From the NCBI GenBank assembly GCA_019745505.1, contig JAIETE010000250.1, positions 1 to 33,950 of the forward strand: a DNA stretch of 33,950 bases, read 5' to 3'. This DNA is from Candidatus Obscuribacterales bacterium (GTDB lineage Bacteria > Cyanobacteriota > Vampirovibrionia > Obscuribacterales > Obscuribacteraceae). Made by a program: the position numbers and the translations under genes. The notes under the pieces were generated by a model. It ran no database searches. It was not told where the DNA came from and worked only from the letters and a program-made list of their open reading frames with translations. This document shows, piece by piece, positions 1 through 9,745 of this stretch (positions within the stretch are counted from its first letter, which is position 1; every line of letters starts with the position of its first letter).

Positions 1-32
1 GCCGCCTGAATACTGAGTCATACACCTTCTTG

Positions 33-51
33 CCTCGCAAAGATTGCGAGG
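33..51. repeat. perfect 8-bp hairpin downstream of the first gene
   Basis: CCTCGCAA and TTGCGAGG form a perfect stem around a 3-nt loop. It lies about 35 bases past the stop of the minus-strand gene ending at 86, so it could be a 3'-end structure. No T-run follows on either strand, so I do not call it an intrinsic terminator. Confidence 0.4.
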
Positions 52-85
52 TGCATTCCCTCTCTCATCAGACCTTTTATTGACC

Positions 86-1084
86 TCAGTGACGAGTGCG
101 CCACTCTATAAAATTGGGGTCGGTGCGATTCAAAGCCTTAAATAGCGTTGCCATATACCTGTGCTCCGGAGTCATAACACCACCATTGTCTGCAATTGAT
201 TTGATTAGGTTTCTCTCGCCAGTTGAAATTCCGCCGGACCTAACCAACGCTTGTAACTCTTGAGGGCTAGCAACCGCTGCTTGTTCAAAGAAGGAAATTG
301 TCTTCTGCTGGAGCCTCGCTTTCATATCAAGGGAAAAGGCGCCAGTGCTCCAGAAACTATTTTCCGCAAGTGTTCTTTCTAAGTTGATAGCTTCGTTAGG
401 ACCCCTGAGACCATAGGCAGCGAACAAAGCGGTATTCACTACTTCACCGATGGTTTCCTTCAGCGCTCTTTCTTGCGCAGTCAAACTTGCTGGATCAGCA
501 TTACGCAGTCTATCGCGAAGTTCGGGATTGCGGGCGAAGAGTGATTCTATGACCGGCATTGATTGATCGATAGAGGCATTTACCATTCCATTTCTGAGAA
601 TCGTTTCCGGCAAATCTACCTTGGGGCGTTCTCCAGTCTCCGCAACCTGACTGAGAAGCGCGGATACATATCTCTGAGTTGGAACATCCAGAGTGCTCAC
701 AGCAGCATCAATCGACCTCCGGAAATTATCATCTGTCGAATAGCGGCGTGCATCCTCAGGAAGCATGCTCTCTACAGCAGCAACAACACGCTGCGAGTTA
801 AAGGTCAAACCAGACGGACCAGGTCTGGCTGTATCGTAAATACGGTCAGAAAGAGCACTTCTTACAGATGGTTCACCCCGCGGCTTCTCATCGTTTGTTT
901 CTGGTGCGAAATCGAGTTGAGGAAGTATATCGGCGGCAGTCGAGGAAGAATTACTTGGTAAGAGGCTTTCCGGACGTGACATATCAGCATCTTTGTAGCA
1001 ATTTGTTGATGCATGGGCACCTACAGTTTGCTCTGGCTGTTCTTGTGATCGACATGGGTTTTCCAAAGTTTGAGGATTGGACAT
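86..1084 (-). CDS. hypothetical protein, 332 aa
   Basis: I do not recognise a family. The ATG is preceded by an AGGAAGG ribosome binding site at good spacing, which supports both the gene and its start. Residues 1-85 are polar and low in complexity (rich in Ser, Pro, Glu and Asn). The remainder is mostly alpha-helical in character, with charged amphipathic stretches around residues 100-330. There is no signal peptide, membrane segment or catalytic motif that I can identify. It is the last gene of a minus-strand series, but 240 bases separate it from the TPR gene upstream, so it may be transcribed separately. A cytoplasmic structural or regulatory protein is possible; the function is unknown. 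Confidence 0.7.
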   Translation of the reverse strand: MSNPQTLENPCRSQEQPEQTVGAHASTNCYKDADMSRPESLLPSNSSSTAADILPQLDFAPETNDEKPRGEPSVRSALSDRIYDTARPGPSGLTFNSQRVVAAVESMLPEDARRYSTDDNFRRSIDAAVSTLDVPTQRYVSALLSQVAETGERPKVDLPETILRNGMVNASIDQSMPVIESLFARNPELRDRLRNADPASLTAQERALKETIGEVVNTALFAAYGLRGPNEAINLERTLAENSFWSTGAFSLDMKARLQQKTISFFEQAAVASPQELQALVRSGGISTGERNLIKSIADNGGVMTPEHRYMATLFKALNRTDPNFIEWRTRH

Positions 1085-1324
1085 AATTGTTCCTTCCTAA
1101 AAACGGTTACTTATGAGCTTCTCAAAAGAACTGGGAGTGCATGGTTGCCCCGGCTGGTTGGCGTGCCAGGAGGAGCGTGAGAAGGCATTCCCGCTGGGTT
1201 GGCGGGTTGCCTTGGGTGTTTCGGAGGGGGCGGTTTTCTTGCGTACGGTTATAGGCGATCAACCGTGCGAAATATGTGAGTGAAGCAAAACGCCACCCAG
1301 TTGCGAGTTTGAGGAACCAGAATC
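1085..1324 (-). other. C-rich, G-poor intergenic stretch (rut-like)
   Basis: No gene is evident. Read on the minus strand, the direction of both flanking genes, roughly 1140-1240 is strongly enriched in C over G with little self-complementarity. That composition is typical of Rho-utilisation sites, and the position just after the TPR gene stop fits Rho-dependent termination. This is inferred from composition only. Confidence 0.3.
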
Positions 1325-2239
1325 CTACTTAGTAGCGGTTTCCGGCACTTTTACGCCGAGTTCAGCAGCCATCTTCAAGTCGGCTTCACTGGCTTTCAAA
1401 TTGCCTAAGGACTTGTTCACGAACCCGCGCAGGAGGTACGCGTCGCCTTTCTTCATGTCCAACTCAAGGACCTTATTCAAATTGCTCAATGCATCCTGCA
1501 ATTTGCCCAAAGCCGCTTCGTGATTGGCCAGAACAACCAATCCCTCGACGCTGTTCGGCTTCAATTTCAACGCTTCAGTGGCGTCGTCGATTGCCGCTTG
1601 ATGGTCGCCCAGTAAGCCTTTTCCGGCGGCACGGCGCACTAGGAGTTCATAAGTGACCGGTCCCAACTTTATCGCTTGCGAATAATCGGCAACAGCATCG
1701 GCAATCCGGTTTAATTTGGCGAGCGACAGCCCCCTCAGCCTGTATGTCTCTTGAAAGCCAGGATTCAGCTCAATCGATTTGTTGTAATCTTCTACGGCTT
1801 TGTCATCCTTGCCTAACTTCGCGTAGCACTCACCGCGCTCGGCGTAAAGCTTGTCATCATTTGGAGTGCGCGCAATCAATTCACCAATCAACGGAATTTT
1901 CTTTTCGATTGCAGCTGTGTCAGGAACAACCTTAGCCAGCGGCTCCTCTTCAATCAGCATGTTTTGCGCGTTGTCCGAGCTTGCAGCCCCAGGCTTGGAT
2001 TCAGAAGCTTTCGAATCTACTGCTTTTGTATCCGCGGCGTTCGTATCAGAAGCTTTCGAGTCAGAAGCTTTCGAATCAGCCGCTTTCGAATCAGCCGCTT
2101 TCGTATCCGAGGCAGACCCTTTTGCTACGTTTTTGACGGTTTCCTTTACGGTGCCTTTACCAGCATCCGCCGCCATTACAGCCGTACTTCCACCGCCGAA
2201 AATCAGCGCCGTCAAAGCAATCAGCAAATTTCTATTCAT
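1325..2239 (-). CDS. exported TPR-repeat protein
   Basis: The 304-residue protein starts with a clear Sec signal peptide: MNR, a hydrophobic core to about residue 20, and a VMA/AD cleavage site near residue 23. Residues 43-82 are a low-complexity Ala/Asp/Ser/Lys linker built from five-residue units. From about residue 105 to the end there are five TPR-like helix pairs with the usual small and aromatic spacing (for example units ending SIELNPG, AIKLGP and ALKLKPN). It is probably periplasmic or surface-associated and acts as a protein-interaction scaffold. It lies 68 bases downstream of the propeller-like gene and is the fourth gene of the likely operon led by the kinase-ATPase, so it may serve the same envelope process. 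The exact role is unknown. Confidence 0.85.
   Translation of the reverse strand: MNRNLLIALTALIFGGGSTAVMAADAGKGTVKETVKNVAKGSASDTKAADSKAADSKASDSKASDTNAADTKAVDSKASESKPGAASSDNAQNMLIEEEPLAKVVPDTAAIEKKIPLIGELIARTPNDDKLYAERGECYAKLGKDDKAVEDYNKSIELNPGFQETYRLRGLSLAKLNRIADAVADYSQAIKLGPVTYELLVRRAAGKGLLGDHQAAIDDATEALKLKPNSVEGLVVLANHEAALGKLQDALSNLNKVLELDMKKGDAYLLRGFVNKSLGNLKASEADLKMAAELGVKVPETATK
1998..2120 (-). repeat. degenerate 15-bp tandem repeats inside the TPR gene
   Basis: About eight imperfect 15-bp units (such as GCTTTCGAATCAGCC on the plus strand) encode the repeated Ala-Asp-Ser-Lys linker after the signal peptide. Adjacent units are nearly identical, so copy number could vary by slippage without breaking the frame. 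Confidence 0.8.
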
Positions 2240-2307
2240 CGAAACCTCGGAATCAAGCCAACACTCAGTCTGTTCAGTCTACCACTAGTGGAATTTCGGA
2301 ACATTGC

Positions 2308-3636
2308 CTATGGTTTAGGCTTCGCAGAACCAGCGCCATCAAGCATTTCACGAACTGTCTGAGGTTCAATTGTGTATGAGCGAACCGTTGGAAAGTAAAT
2401 TCCAGGATTGTCTACATGCTGCTCCAGACCACCGGGATTTTCACAGTAACTAAACCCAATCGTGTTTCCGCTCGACAAACTCTCATGCGCTTTGCCGGCA
2501 TATGACAGTGCACTCTTTCCGTCTTTCAGCAGCCTTGCAGGAACCTTGTAGATTTCAAATGTTTCGCTCCATGGCCCTTCAATTTTTCTAGCAACTCTCA
2601 ACTTCACTTCCGGAGACAGCGGGGGTTGATAGACGGCAACAAAACAGTTTAGCCCTCTGTGAAAAAACAAGCTTGCTTCTGGTCCGCAATCAGGAATAAT
2701 GTTTTTCGCATTTCGATAACTGGCTTCCCATAAGCCTTGAGGCTGTTTTTCAGAATCCGACCAGTATTGCCAGTTGTTAGTGTTTTTCGCCAATAGATCT
2801 TTCCAGGAGATGCGAGCCAAAATCGCCTTCTTTTCTTTTTTCGGCAAATCACTCAAAAAACACAGAGAATAAAAATAATCCTTGTCTTTAGTACACGCCA
2901 ATCCGTACTCAACTTCATGATTCAAAGTCGCAAGAGGATATGCAGTATAAACCCACTTATTTGGCGGGTCTTGAGGGTTGGAAACAATCAGCAAATCGTC
3001 TGCATACCAATCGAATTGAAATAGTGGATCGGGATTATCCTTTTTCCGAATCTTCTTCATTAGCAAATAAAGCTTGCCATCATATACGGTGCCACAACCA
3101 GGCCAGTAGTATGAATCTGCTGGTTCTGCCGCAAACACGCTCTCTGGGTGATGAAGCTTGCCTCTGTGCCAGAAGCTCCAGCAAGTGGAATCAATACATA
3201 CATTGTCGAAAGACTGCGTATTGCCTTCGGCAGAGTCACAGCTTGAATCTTGTATAGCGACCGAATTGTTGATCATCTTTCGATGCGGATGACCTTGCTT
3301 TGGACCTCCGGCAATCAAGGTATCACCGAACAGCCATAAAGTTTTAGTTGGAGATAATTCGACAGTCATGGCGCCGTCTGCACCATCCCAATAGGTCGCA
3401 CTGCGCAACGCTTCGTTTATGCTTCGAACCAAGCCTTCGCCAGATCTGGATATCGCTGGCTGCAGTTCCATCGCCACAGCAGCTAAGTTTGAACCTTCCA
3501 AAATTCCGATAGCCAAACTAGTGGCAACAGAAAATGCGACAGCAGCAATTGCTCTAGCCAGTCTGAATGCGCCTTTTGTTCCTACTTCGTGCTTTCTAAT
3601 AAGAAGATTGACCGTACAAGAGTTTGTATCTACCAA
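2308..3636 (-). CDS. exported beta-propeller-like protein (DUF4185/DUF5005-like)
   Basis: Up to 442 residues. A hydrophobic segment at about residues 26-46 looks like a signal peptide or N-terminal anchor. The motif WLFGDTLIAGG near residues 101-111, preceded by a D-G-A element, is typical of five-bladed propeller families related to glycoside hydrolases (DUF4185/DUF5005). Later Trp- and Tyr-rich strands also fit a propeller. The function would be carbohydrate binding or cleavage outside the cytoplasm, but no catalytic residues are assigned. The reading frame opens at a TTG that overlaps the upstream gene by 41 bases and has no clear ribosome binding site. The true start may lie at a non-ATG codon just after the upstream stop, with translational coupling. 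The fold assignment is moderately sure, the function is not. Confidence 0.7.
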   Translation of the reverse strand: MVDTNSCTVNLLIRKHEVGTKGAFRLARAIAAVAFSVATSLAIGILEGSNLAAVAMELQPAISRSGEGLVRSINEALRSATYWDGADGAMTVELSPTKTLWLFGDTLIAGGPKQGHPHRKMINNSVAIQDSSCDSAEGNTQSFDNVCIDSTCWSFWHRGKLHHPESVFAAEPADSYYWPGCGTVYDGKLYLLMKKIRKKDNPDPLFQFDWYADDLLIVSNPQDPPNKWVYTAYPLATLNHEVEYGLACTKDKDYFYSLCFLSDLPKKEKKAILARISWKDLLAKNTNNWQYWSDSEKQPQGLWEASYRNAKNIIPDCGPEASLFFHRGLNCFVAVYQPPLSPEVKLRVARKIEGPWSETFEIYKVPARLLKDGKSALSYAGKAHESLSSGNTIGFSYCENPGGLEQHVDNPGIYFPTVRSYTIEPQTVREMLDGAGSAKPKP

Positions 3637-4348
3637 TAATCAATCGGGTTTTGTTGGAACCGGGAAATTTGATCGGACGCCCGTTCGCGCCGGCTCCCCA
3701 GATTAAGATGAGATTTTGATTGTTGCTGACTACATTGATAGAACCTGGATTGCCGGTCCAATCTTGCGGCGGCTGCGTGAGATATTCCTGTGCCATGTTT
3801 TCGTTGAGAGACGGGTCATAAGTCAGCCAAACGCGGTTCAAATCAGCACTGGTATCAGTATCGACTTGTCCATCATCTGCATTCTCGTTGACTTGATTAG
3901 CAGAAGTTGACTCTTGCAATGCCGCACCGCTCATTCCGGGAGGCGTGTCGTATGAGCCTGGAGAATTGGTCGGATCAGCGTACTCTGGCTCCGCATCGAG
4001 ACCGGCCATCAGCTGTAATTTGTCGCCGGAGTACGGATTGTTCGGAACAAGCGCATTCATCTGCTCGCGAGCCCAGTTAGTTTCATCACCTGGATCGGGA
4101 AACTTTTGATTCCAGGTAGCATACTGATCCATCCAGCGCGAAACACGTTCCATCTGCTCGTACAATTCAGAATCAGCAACCTGCCTCGCTTCACGAGCGG
4201 CTTGTCGCTGCGCCTGGTTCATACCCTGAGCATTAGCGGCACCGTAATTGTTTTCAGAAGGAGTCGAAAAAGTCGGTGCCACGCACAAAGAACTTGCGCA
4301 AATAAGGACGGCACAAAATTTCTGGACAAGGTTCAGTTTCAAAACCAC
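3596..4348 (-). CDS. exported hypothetical protein, 250 aa
   Basis: Starts at GTG with a GAGAAA-type ribosome binding site, 32 bases after the kinase-ATPase stop. A signal peptide is evident (hydrophobic residues about 7-25, ending near VAPTFS). Residues 40-75 form a charged helix. The middle (about 120-165) is acidic and low in complexity, rich in Asn, Asp, Ser and Gly. The C-terminal 80 residues look like beta strands (for example INVVSNNQNLILIWGAG). I do not recognise the family. Its place directly after a membrane kinase-ATPase and before two other exported proteins suggests a shared envelope or secretion-linked role. Its 3' end overlaps the next gene's frame, which favours co-translation. 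Confidence 0.7.
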   Translation of the reverse strand: MVLKLNLVQKFCAVLICASSLCVAPTFSTPSENNYGAANAQGMNQAQRQAAREARQVADSELYEQMERVSRWMDQYATWNQKFPDPGDETNWAREQMNALVPNNPYSGDKLQLMAGLDAEPEYADPTNSPGSYDTPPGMSGAALQESTSANQVNENADDGQVDTDTSADLNRVWLTYDPSLNENMAQEYLTQPPQDWTGNPGSINVVSNNQNLILIWGAGANGRPIKFPGSNKTRLIIGRYKLLYGQSSY

Positions 4349-4380
4349 TTTCTCACAACCGCTTTCTCACAACCCCTTAC

Positions 4381-7290
4381 TCACAAGTTGAAAATCCAAC
4401 CGGTACGCATAGACTCAACAATCGACCATTCTACCTCTGTTATGCGTATCTCTTGAAAGAAAGGCGCAAGCAGACGCTTGGGCTTAGCTCCTGGGGCTTT
4501 TGGAAGGTAGTAGAAAATCATTGGACTCAGCCCCTTAAACAAAGTAGGTGACATTCCCTGGCTTGACGCAGGGGTGCCCAAGCTCGCCGCTTTGTCATTT
4601 TCAAAATAGTCCAGCAAGCTATTGGAACTCACAATAGTATGAATTTCCTTTTCCAAATTGCCTAACAGGCTGTTGGAGTTAGCCCGGGAATAGGACTCAT
4701 ACAGAGGCTTTATCATCTGTGCATCGGCGTCACTGACAGCGAAGACGGCAAGACCTCCTACCTCCGTCAAGATTTTGGCAGCTTCATCGCCGGAGAAGTC
4801 GGCAAGAGTATTGGTCGAAAGCAGAAACTCAATGCCTATCTCCGTTGGCGTGCCCAATATATGCGCGAATTTGTCAGCGATTCCACAACTGTCCACATCG
4901 TCTATATATACGACCGGGCAACCTTCAGTGTCAGACAATCTGGCAGAGGGGCGACGTTCTTTCAAGATTTCGTTGAAAACAAGCCTGAAGAATAATGTAC
5001 AGGGGGTCTTCGAGCCTTTGAGTATCATGACTCGCTTTTTGGCGACTACCTCGCGAATCAGCGAAGCCTTTTGCCAGAAGAGGCGCAATAAAGTAGTACT
5101 AGACTCGAGCGGAAAACGATAGCAAATCGCCAGCAGCGGTTTCGTCAAATTCTCCCAATCTCCCTCCGCTCGCTCTTCAATGAGTTTGCGCATCGGCACA
5201 AGAGGGTCTTTTCCATTGTTGGGAATGTGCAGCAGGGACAGTTTTCTGAATACTTCCTGCCGCTTTGACTCCTGCGTCAGGAAAGCTGGCAGGTTGGTCA
5301 AATCTTCATCAGAGGAAAGAAGCACTGAAATGGAAGACTGCAAAACATAAGCCTGCTCGCTTGTCAAAACTTCTCTGTGCCCGCCACTCTCGCCGTCTTG
5401 CATCGCTTCCACGATGCGTTCAGATAATTCCAGTATGTTATGGACAGAATCGATATCACCGAAACCGTTCGAGATTTCATGATCGAGGTCAAGCAGCAGC
5501 ACTCTGCGCGCCATAACACTGCCCTGGGGATGAGCAGCAATCCAACGGGCAATGAGGGCTGACAACTTACCATCAGGACTAAGTATCAGCTGCGCACGTC
5601 TGGCGTCATCGAGATCATTACTGGCAAGGGAAGCAAGCAACCTTGTCTTTCCTGTTCCTTGTTTGCCCAGCACAAGAAGTGGAAGCGACTGCACGCGCTG
5701 AAACGAGTCAATCATTCTTTTGGCGCCGGTGCCAAACGCCCACGACAAAGGAGTGCTCTCCGTACCCAAGAGCAGCGCGCCATCTTCCACCCGTTGCTGC
5801 GTGCGAACCGCCGGATTCAGTGGATTAAGCAACGCGACGGGCGACATACCTATCGTTGTAGCCGGCCCGTTGTAGGTACGAATCTTTGGAATACGCACAA
5901 ATACCATGGCAGCTACGGCGGCAAGAAATGGAAGTAAAACACCAAACAGACAGGCCGCTATGAGAGCGTTCGGACTGGACGCGAAAGCCATCAGAAGCGG
6001 TACAGCCCAGATCACAGTCAAAGCTAGAAAAAGACAGATCTCGATTACGCGCTGACGTGAGAATTGCCGCAACTTCTCCGCAAGAATGTCGCTGCGCACG
6101 TATTGATCGGCGCTGCCAACAATCTTTTCTATTTCCTCTCTCTCCTTCTTCTGCTTATTAGCCAGGTACAACTGATAGGTTCCGCAAGTCCTGCCCCCGG
6201 CATCCTTCACACCAAGACTCCGCCCTTTCCCTTCATTCACTTGACCCAAGTCCTTAAGCACTTCGGCAGCCGTTTGGTAGCGCGCTTGCGGATCTTTTGC
6301 CAGCATACGAGTAATTATGTATTCCATGCCAGGCGCAAACTGAATATCAGGACGAACCACCGATAGTGGCGGAGGCATTTCGCTCAGATGCTTATTCATG
6401 GTCTCGAATGCGGTGCGACCAATCAGCGGAGCACGCGCAGTCAATGCCTCGTAAAACACACATCCCAGCGAGTAGATGTCGCCGCGCTGGTCCCAGTCTT
6501 GCTCCAGGCACTGCTCTGGACTCATATATAGAAGACTTCCCATCATCTCGCCGGTCTGAGTAAGACGAAAGAAAGTATCACCCTGCATCGGCACTATTTT
6601 GGCAATGCCGAAATCCAGAATTTTCACGAGAAAACCGCCATCTTCCTTTGAAGAGAGCATGATATTGCCGGGCTTGAGGTCTCTGTGCAAAATTCCTCGA
6701 GCGTGAGCCGAACCAATCGCATCAAGTAACTGGTCGAAAATCGACATACAGGCGAACTTGTTGAGTGCACCGTTCTGTCGAAGGTGCTCGAGCAAACTCT
6801 GACCTTCAACAAGTTCCATCACCAAAAACGGTTGACCTTGCCTGGTTACACCCATACTCTGAACGCCCACGACGTTCTTATGCCGGAAGTCGCGCAGAGA
6901 TTTGGCTTCCTGGCTGAGGCGCTTTACCACTGCTGCATCACCGGAAAGGTGGGGATGGAGAACTTTGATTGCCACCGACCAAGTTGTCCCGGTGGTCGAC
7001 GGCTCGGCAACTATCGTCGATTCTGAACCGGATGTTTCCAAAACGGATGACTTGCCCGCCGCCTTCATCCTTTCCTCTACATCTATAGCCTGGTAGACAG
7101 TGCTTGTCGCGCCCCTGCCAATTAACGCCTCGACTTGATACCGGTCGGCCAACAATGTGCCGATCAGCGGATCAATGACCTCGAAATCGAGAACTGCGCC
7201 GTCATCCGGACACTCAGTCAAAATCTCCAGCGCGTCTTGTTCGTGAAAGACTTTCTGGCATTGAGGACAAACTTTGCGAAAATCCGACAT
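4381..7290 (-). CDS. membrane Ser/Thr kinase fused to a VirD4/FtsK-like P-loop ATPase
   Basis: 969 residues; ATG start with a GAGGT ribosome binding site. Domains in order: a zinc-ribbon-like segment (C8, C11, C27 in CPxD); a complete Hanks kinase at about 51-350 with glycine loop G58/G60, K109 in VAIK, catalytic D204 in HRDLKPGN, DFG at D226 and GSLLYMSPEQ in the activation segment; a charged helix at 375-413; two membrane helices at about 415-437 and 442-466; and a C-terminal ATPase. The ATPase has Walker A GKQGTGKT at 542-549, a SPDGKLSALIARW segment that matches where VirD4/TraG proteins carry DPKGE, Walker B VVYIDD at 794-798, and a later LLSTNTLADF...VSDADAQ stretch like coupling-protein C-termini. 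Kinase activity is likely. The ATPase grouping (HerA/FtsK class) is inferred from motif order. It heads a run of genes for exported proteins. Confidence 0.85.
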   Translation of the reverse strand: MSDFRKVCPQCQKVFHEQDALEILTECPDDGAVLDFEVIDPLIGTLLADRYQVEALIGRGATSTVYQAIDVEERMKAAGKSSVLETSGSESTIVAEPSTTGTTWSVAIKVLHPHLSGDAAVVKRLSQEAKSLRDFRHKNVVGVQSMGVTRQGQPFLVMELVEGQSLLEHLRQNGALNKFACMSIFDQLLDAIGSAHARGILHRDLKPGNIMLSSKEDGGFLVKILDFGIAKIVPMQGDTFFRLTQTGEMMGSLLYMSPEQCLEQDWDQRGDIYSLGCVFYEALTARAPLIGRTAFETMNKHLSEMPPPLSVVRPDIQFAPGMEYIITRMLAKDPQARYQTAAEVLKDLGQVNEGKGRSLGVKDAGGRTCGTYQLYLANKQKKEREEIEKIVGSADQYVRSDILAEKLRQFSRQRVIEICLFLALTVIWAVPLLMAFASSPNALIAACLFGVLLPFLAAVAAMVFVRIPKIRTYNGPATTIGMSPVALLNPLNPAVRTQQRVEDGALLLGTESTPLSWAFGTGAKRMIDSFQRVQSLPLLVLGKQGTGKTRLLASLASNDLDDARRAQLILSPDGKLSALIARWIAAHPQGSVMARRVLLLDLDHEISNGFGDIDSVHNILELSERIVEAMQDGESGGHREVLTSEQAYVLQSSISVLLSSDEDLTNLPAFLTQESKRQEVFRKLSLLHIPNNGKDPLVPMRKLIEERAEGDWENLTKPLLAICYRFPLESSTTLLRLFWQKASLIREVVAKKRVMILKGSKTPCTLFFRLVFNEILKERRPSARLSDTEGCPVVYIDDVDSCGIADKFAHILGTPTEIGIEFLLSTNTLADFSGDEAAKILTEVGGLAVFAVSDADAQMIKPLYESYSRANSNSLLGNLEKEIHTIVSSNSLLDYFENDKAASLGTPASSQGMSPTLFKGLSPMIFYYLPKAPGAKPKRLLAPFFQEIRITEVEWSIVESMRTGWIFNL

Positions 7291-7454
7291 CGATCGCGAC
7301 CTCAGTCCAGACCTTCTATCTTATGCCCAAATCCGCCGTTTTTGCCAGCAAGAGCCGCACAGGAGTGGGCAAAAGGCAACCAGAGGCGTTTTCACACAAC
7401 TTTCATAAGCCTGGATGAGGATGGTAACAGGAATCAGCAGGGGGCTCGAGGTTG

Positions 7455-7730
7455 ATGGAAGTCTTGAGAGTTTGGCTAACCGGTGTGAAGAACATGTTCG
7501 TGGGTGACTTTGAACGCGAACAACAGCGCCTTGAATCAGCTAAGCAGTCGTCGACGAAATTAAGGGCGATCAAGAACCTCAACCTCCCCCCGGCGGGTGA
7601 TGAAGGCACAGTACATAAAAGTGTGATGGACAAGACTCGTGAAATAACGAATATCTATCCGACGCCGTCGCGCCGCGACATCACACACAACAGACTCGAA
7701 GCGCTTAACGCTCGATTCGCAGAACAATAA
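7455..7730 (+). CDS. small hypothetical protein, 91 aa
   Basis: Start taken at the ATG at 7455, with GAGG just upstream; a TTG codon at 7452 directly before it is the alternative. The N-terminus (about residues 1-18) is amphipathic or hydrophobic, and the rest is charged and helical, ending in RLEALNARFAEQ. I do not recognise a family. Support for a real gene comes from the clean end: a strong intrinsic terminator begins 34 bases after the stop. It is divergent from the kinase-ATPase gene with 164 bases between them, so the two may share a control region. Confidence 0.6.
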   Translation: MEVLRVWLTGVKNMFVGDFEREQQRLESAKQSSTKLRAIKNLNLPPAGDEGTVHKSVMDKTREITNIYPTPSRRDITHNRLEALNARFAEQ

Positions 7731-7763
7731 ATCCATTCGCCACACCGTAATGGCACAAAAAAG

Positions 7764-7789
7764 GGAGTTGCGTACAGCTCCTTTTTTTT
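7764..7789 (+). terminator. intrinsic terminator of the small gene
   Basis: GGAGTTG and CAGCTCC pair (one G-U) around a CGTA loop, followed by eight T residues. A run of A residues precedes the stem, so it may also work on the minus strand. Confidence 0.88.
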
Positions 7790-7808
7790 GCGTTTGAAGG
7801 AGAGCGTG

Positions 7809-7829
7809 GGGTCGCATTGCATGCGACCC
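7809..7829. repeat. palindromic repeat element, copy 1
   Basis: GGGTCGCAT and ATGCGACCC form a perfect 9-bp stem around TGC. It belongs to a dispersed family with consensus stem GGGGCGCAT/ATGCGCCCC and a TGC or GCA centre, found at seven places in this window and only between genes. Confidence 0.75.
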
Positions 7830-7852
7830 AAAAGTGAAATTCTAAGACTCGA

Positions 7853-7867
7853 GCGCGTGCAACGCGC
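7853..7867. repeat. palindromic repeat element, copy 2 (inverted)
   Basis: GCGCGT/ACGCGC stem around GCA, followed by CCCCACGAA. The flank is shared with copy 4, so both are in the same orientation and inverted relative to copy 1. Confidence 0.7.
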
Positions 7868-7892
7868 CCCCACGAAGTTGGGTTAAAGAGAA

Positions 7893-7918
7893 AAACGGAG
7901 ATCCAAAGATCTCCGTTT
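7893..7918 (-). terminator. intrinsic terminator of groES-groEL
   Basis: AAACGGAGATC and GATCTCCGTTT form an 11-bp perfect stem around a 4-nt loop. On the minus strand it is followed by a T-rich run (TTTTTCTCTTT). It lies about 115 bases beyond the groEL stop. Confidence 0.8.
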
Positions 7919-7941
7919 CCCCTCTTCTAATTCTGTTTGCA

Positions 7942-7960
7942 GGGGCGGGATTGCCGCCCC
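7942..7960. repeat. palindromic repeat element, copy 3 (variant)
   Basis: GGGGCGG and CCGCCCC pair around GATTG. The outer bases resemble the other family members but the centre differs, so it may be a sub-family. Confidence 0.6.
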
Positions 7961-7993
7961 TACCGTTTCATTTGCTTCTAATTCCTTTTGTTT

Positions 7994-8012
7994 GGGCGCG
8001 TGCAACGCGCCC
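7994..8012. repeat. palindromic repeat element, copy 4 (inverted)
   Basis: GGGCGCGT and ACGCGCCC form a perfect 8-bp stem around GCA, with the CCCCACGAA flank shared with copy 2. It sits 21 bases after the groEL stop. The 302 bases from 7731 to 8032 hold only the two terminators and four repeats; no gene is seen there. Confidence 0.72.
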
Positions 8013-8032
8013 CCACGAATGAATTAGCGCTC

Positions 8033-9724
<1,692 letters not shown>

Positions 9725-9745
9725 CTAAAGATTCGCAAGCGGCTA

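Noticed and set aside
7809..8012. CRISPR array, because of closely spaced repeats
   Set aside because: Repeats are palindromes of differing length and orientation with irregular gaps, and no cas genes are near.
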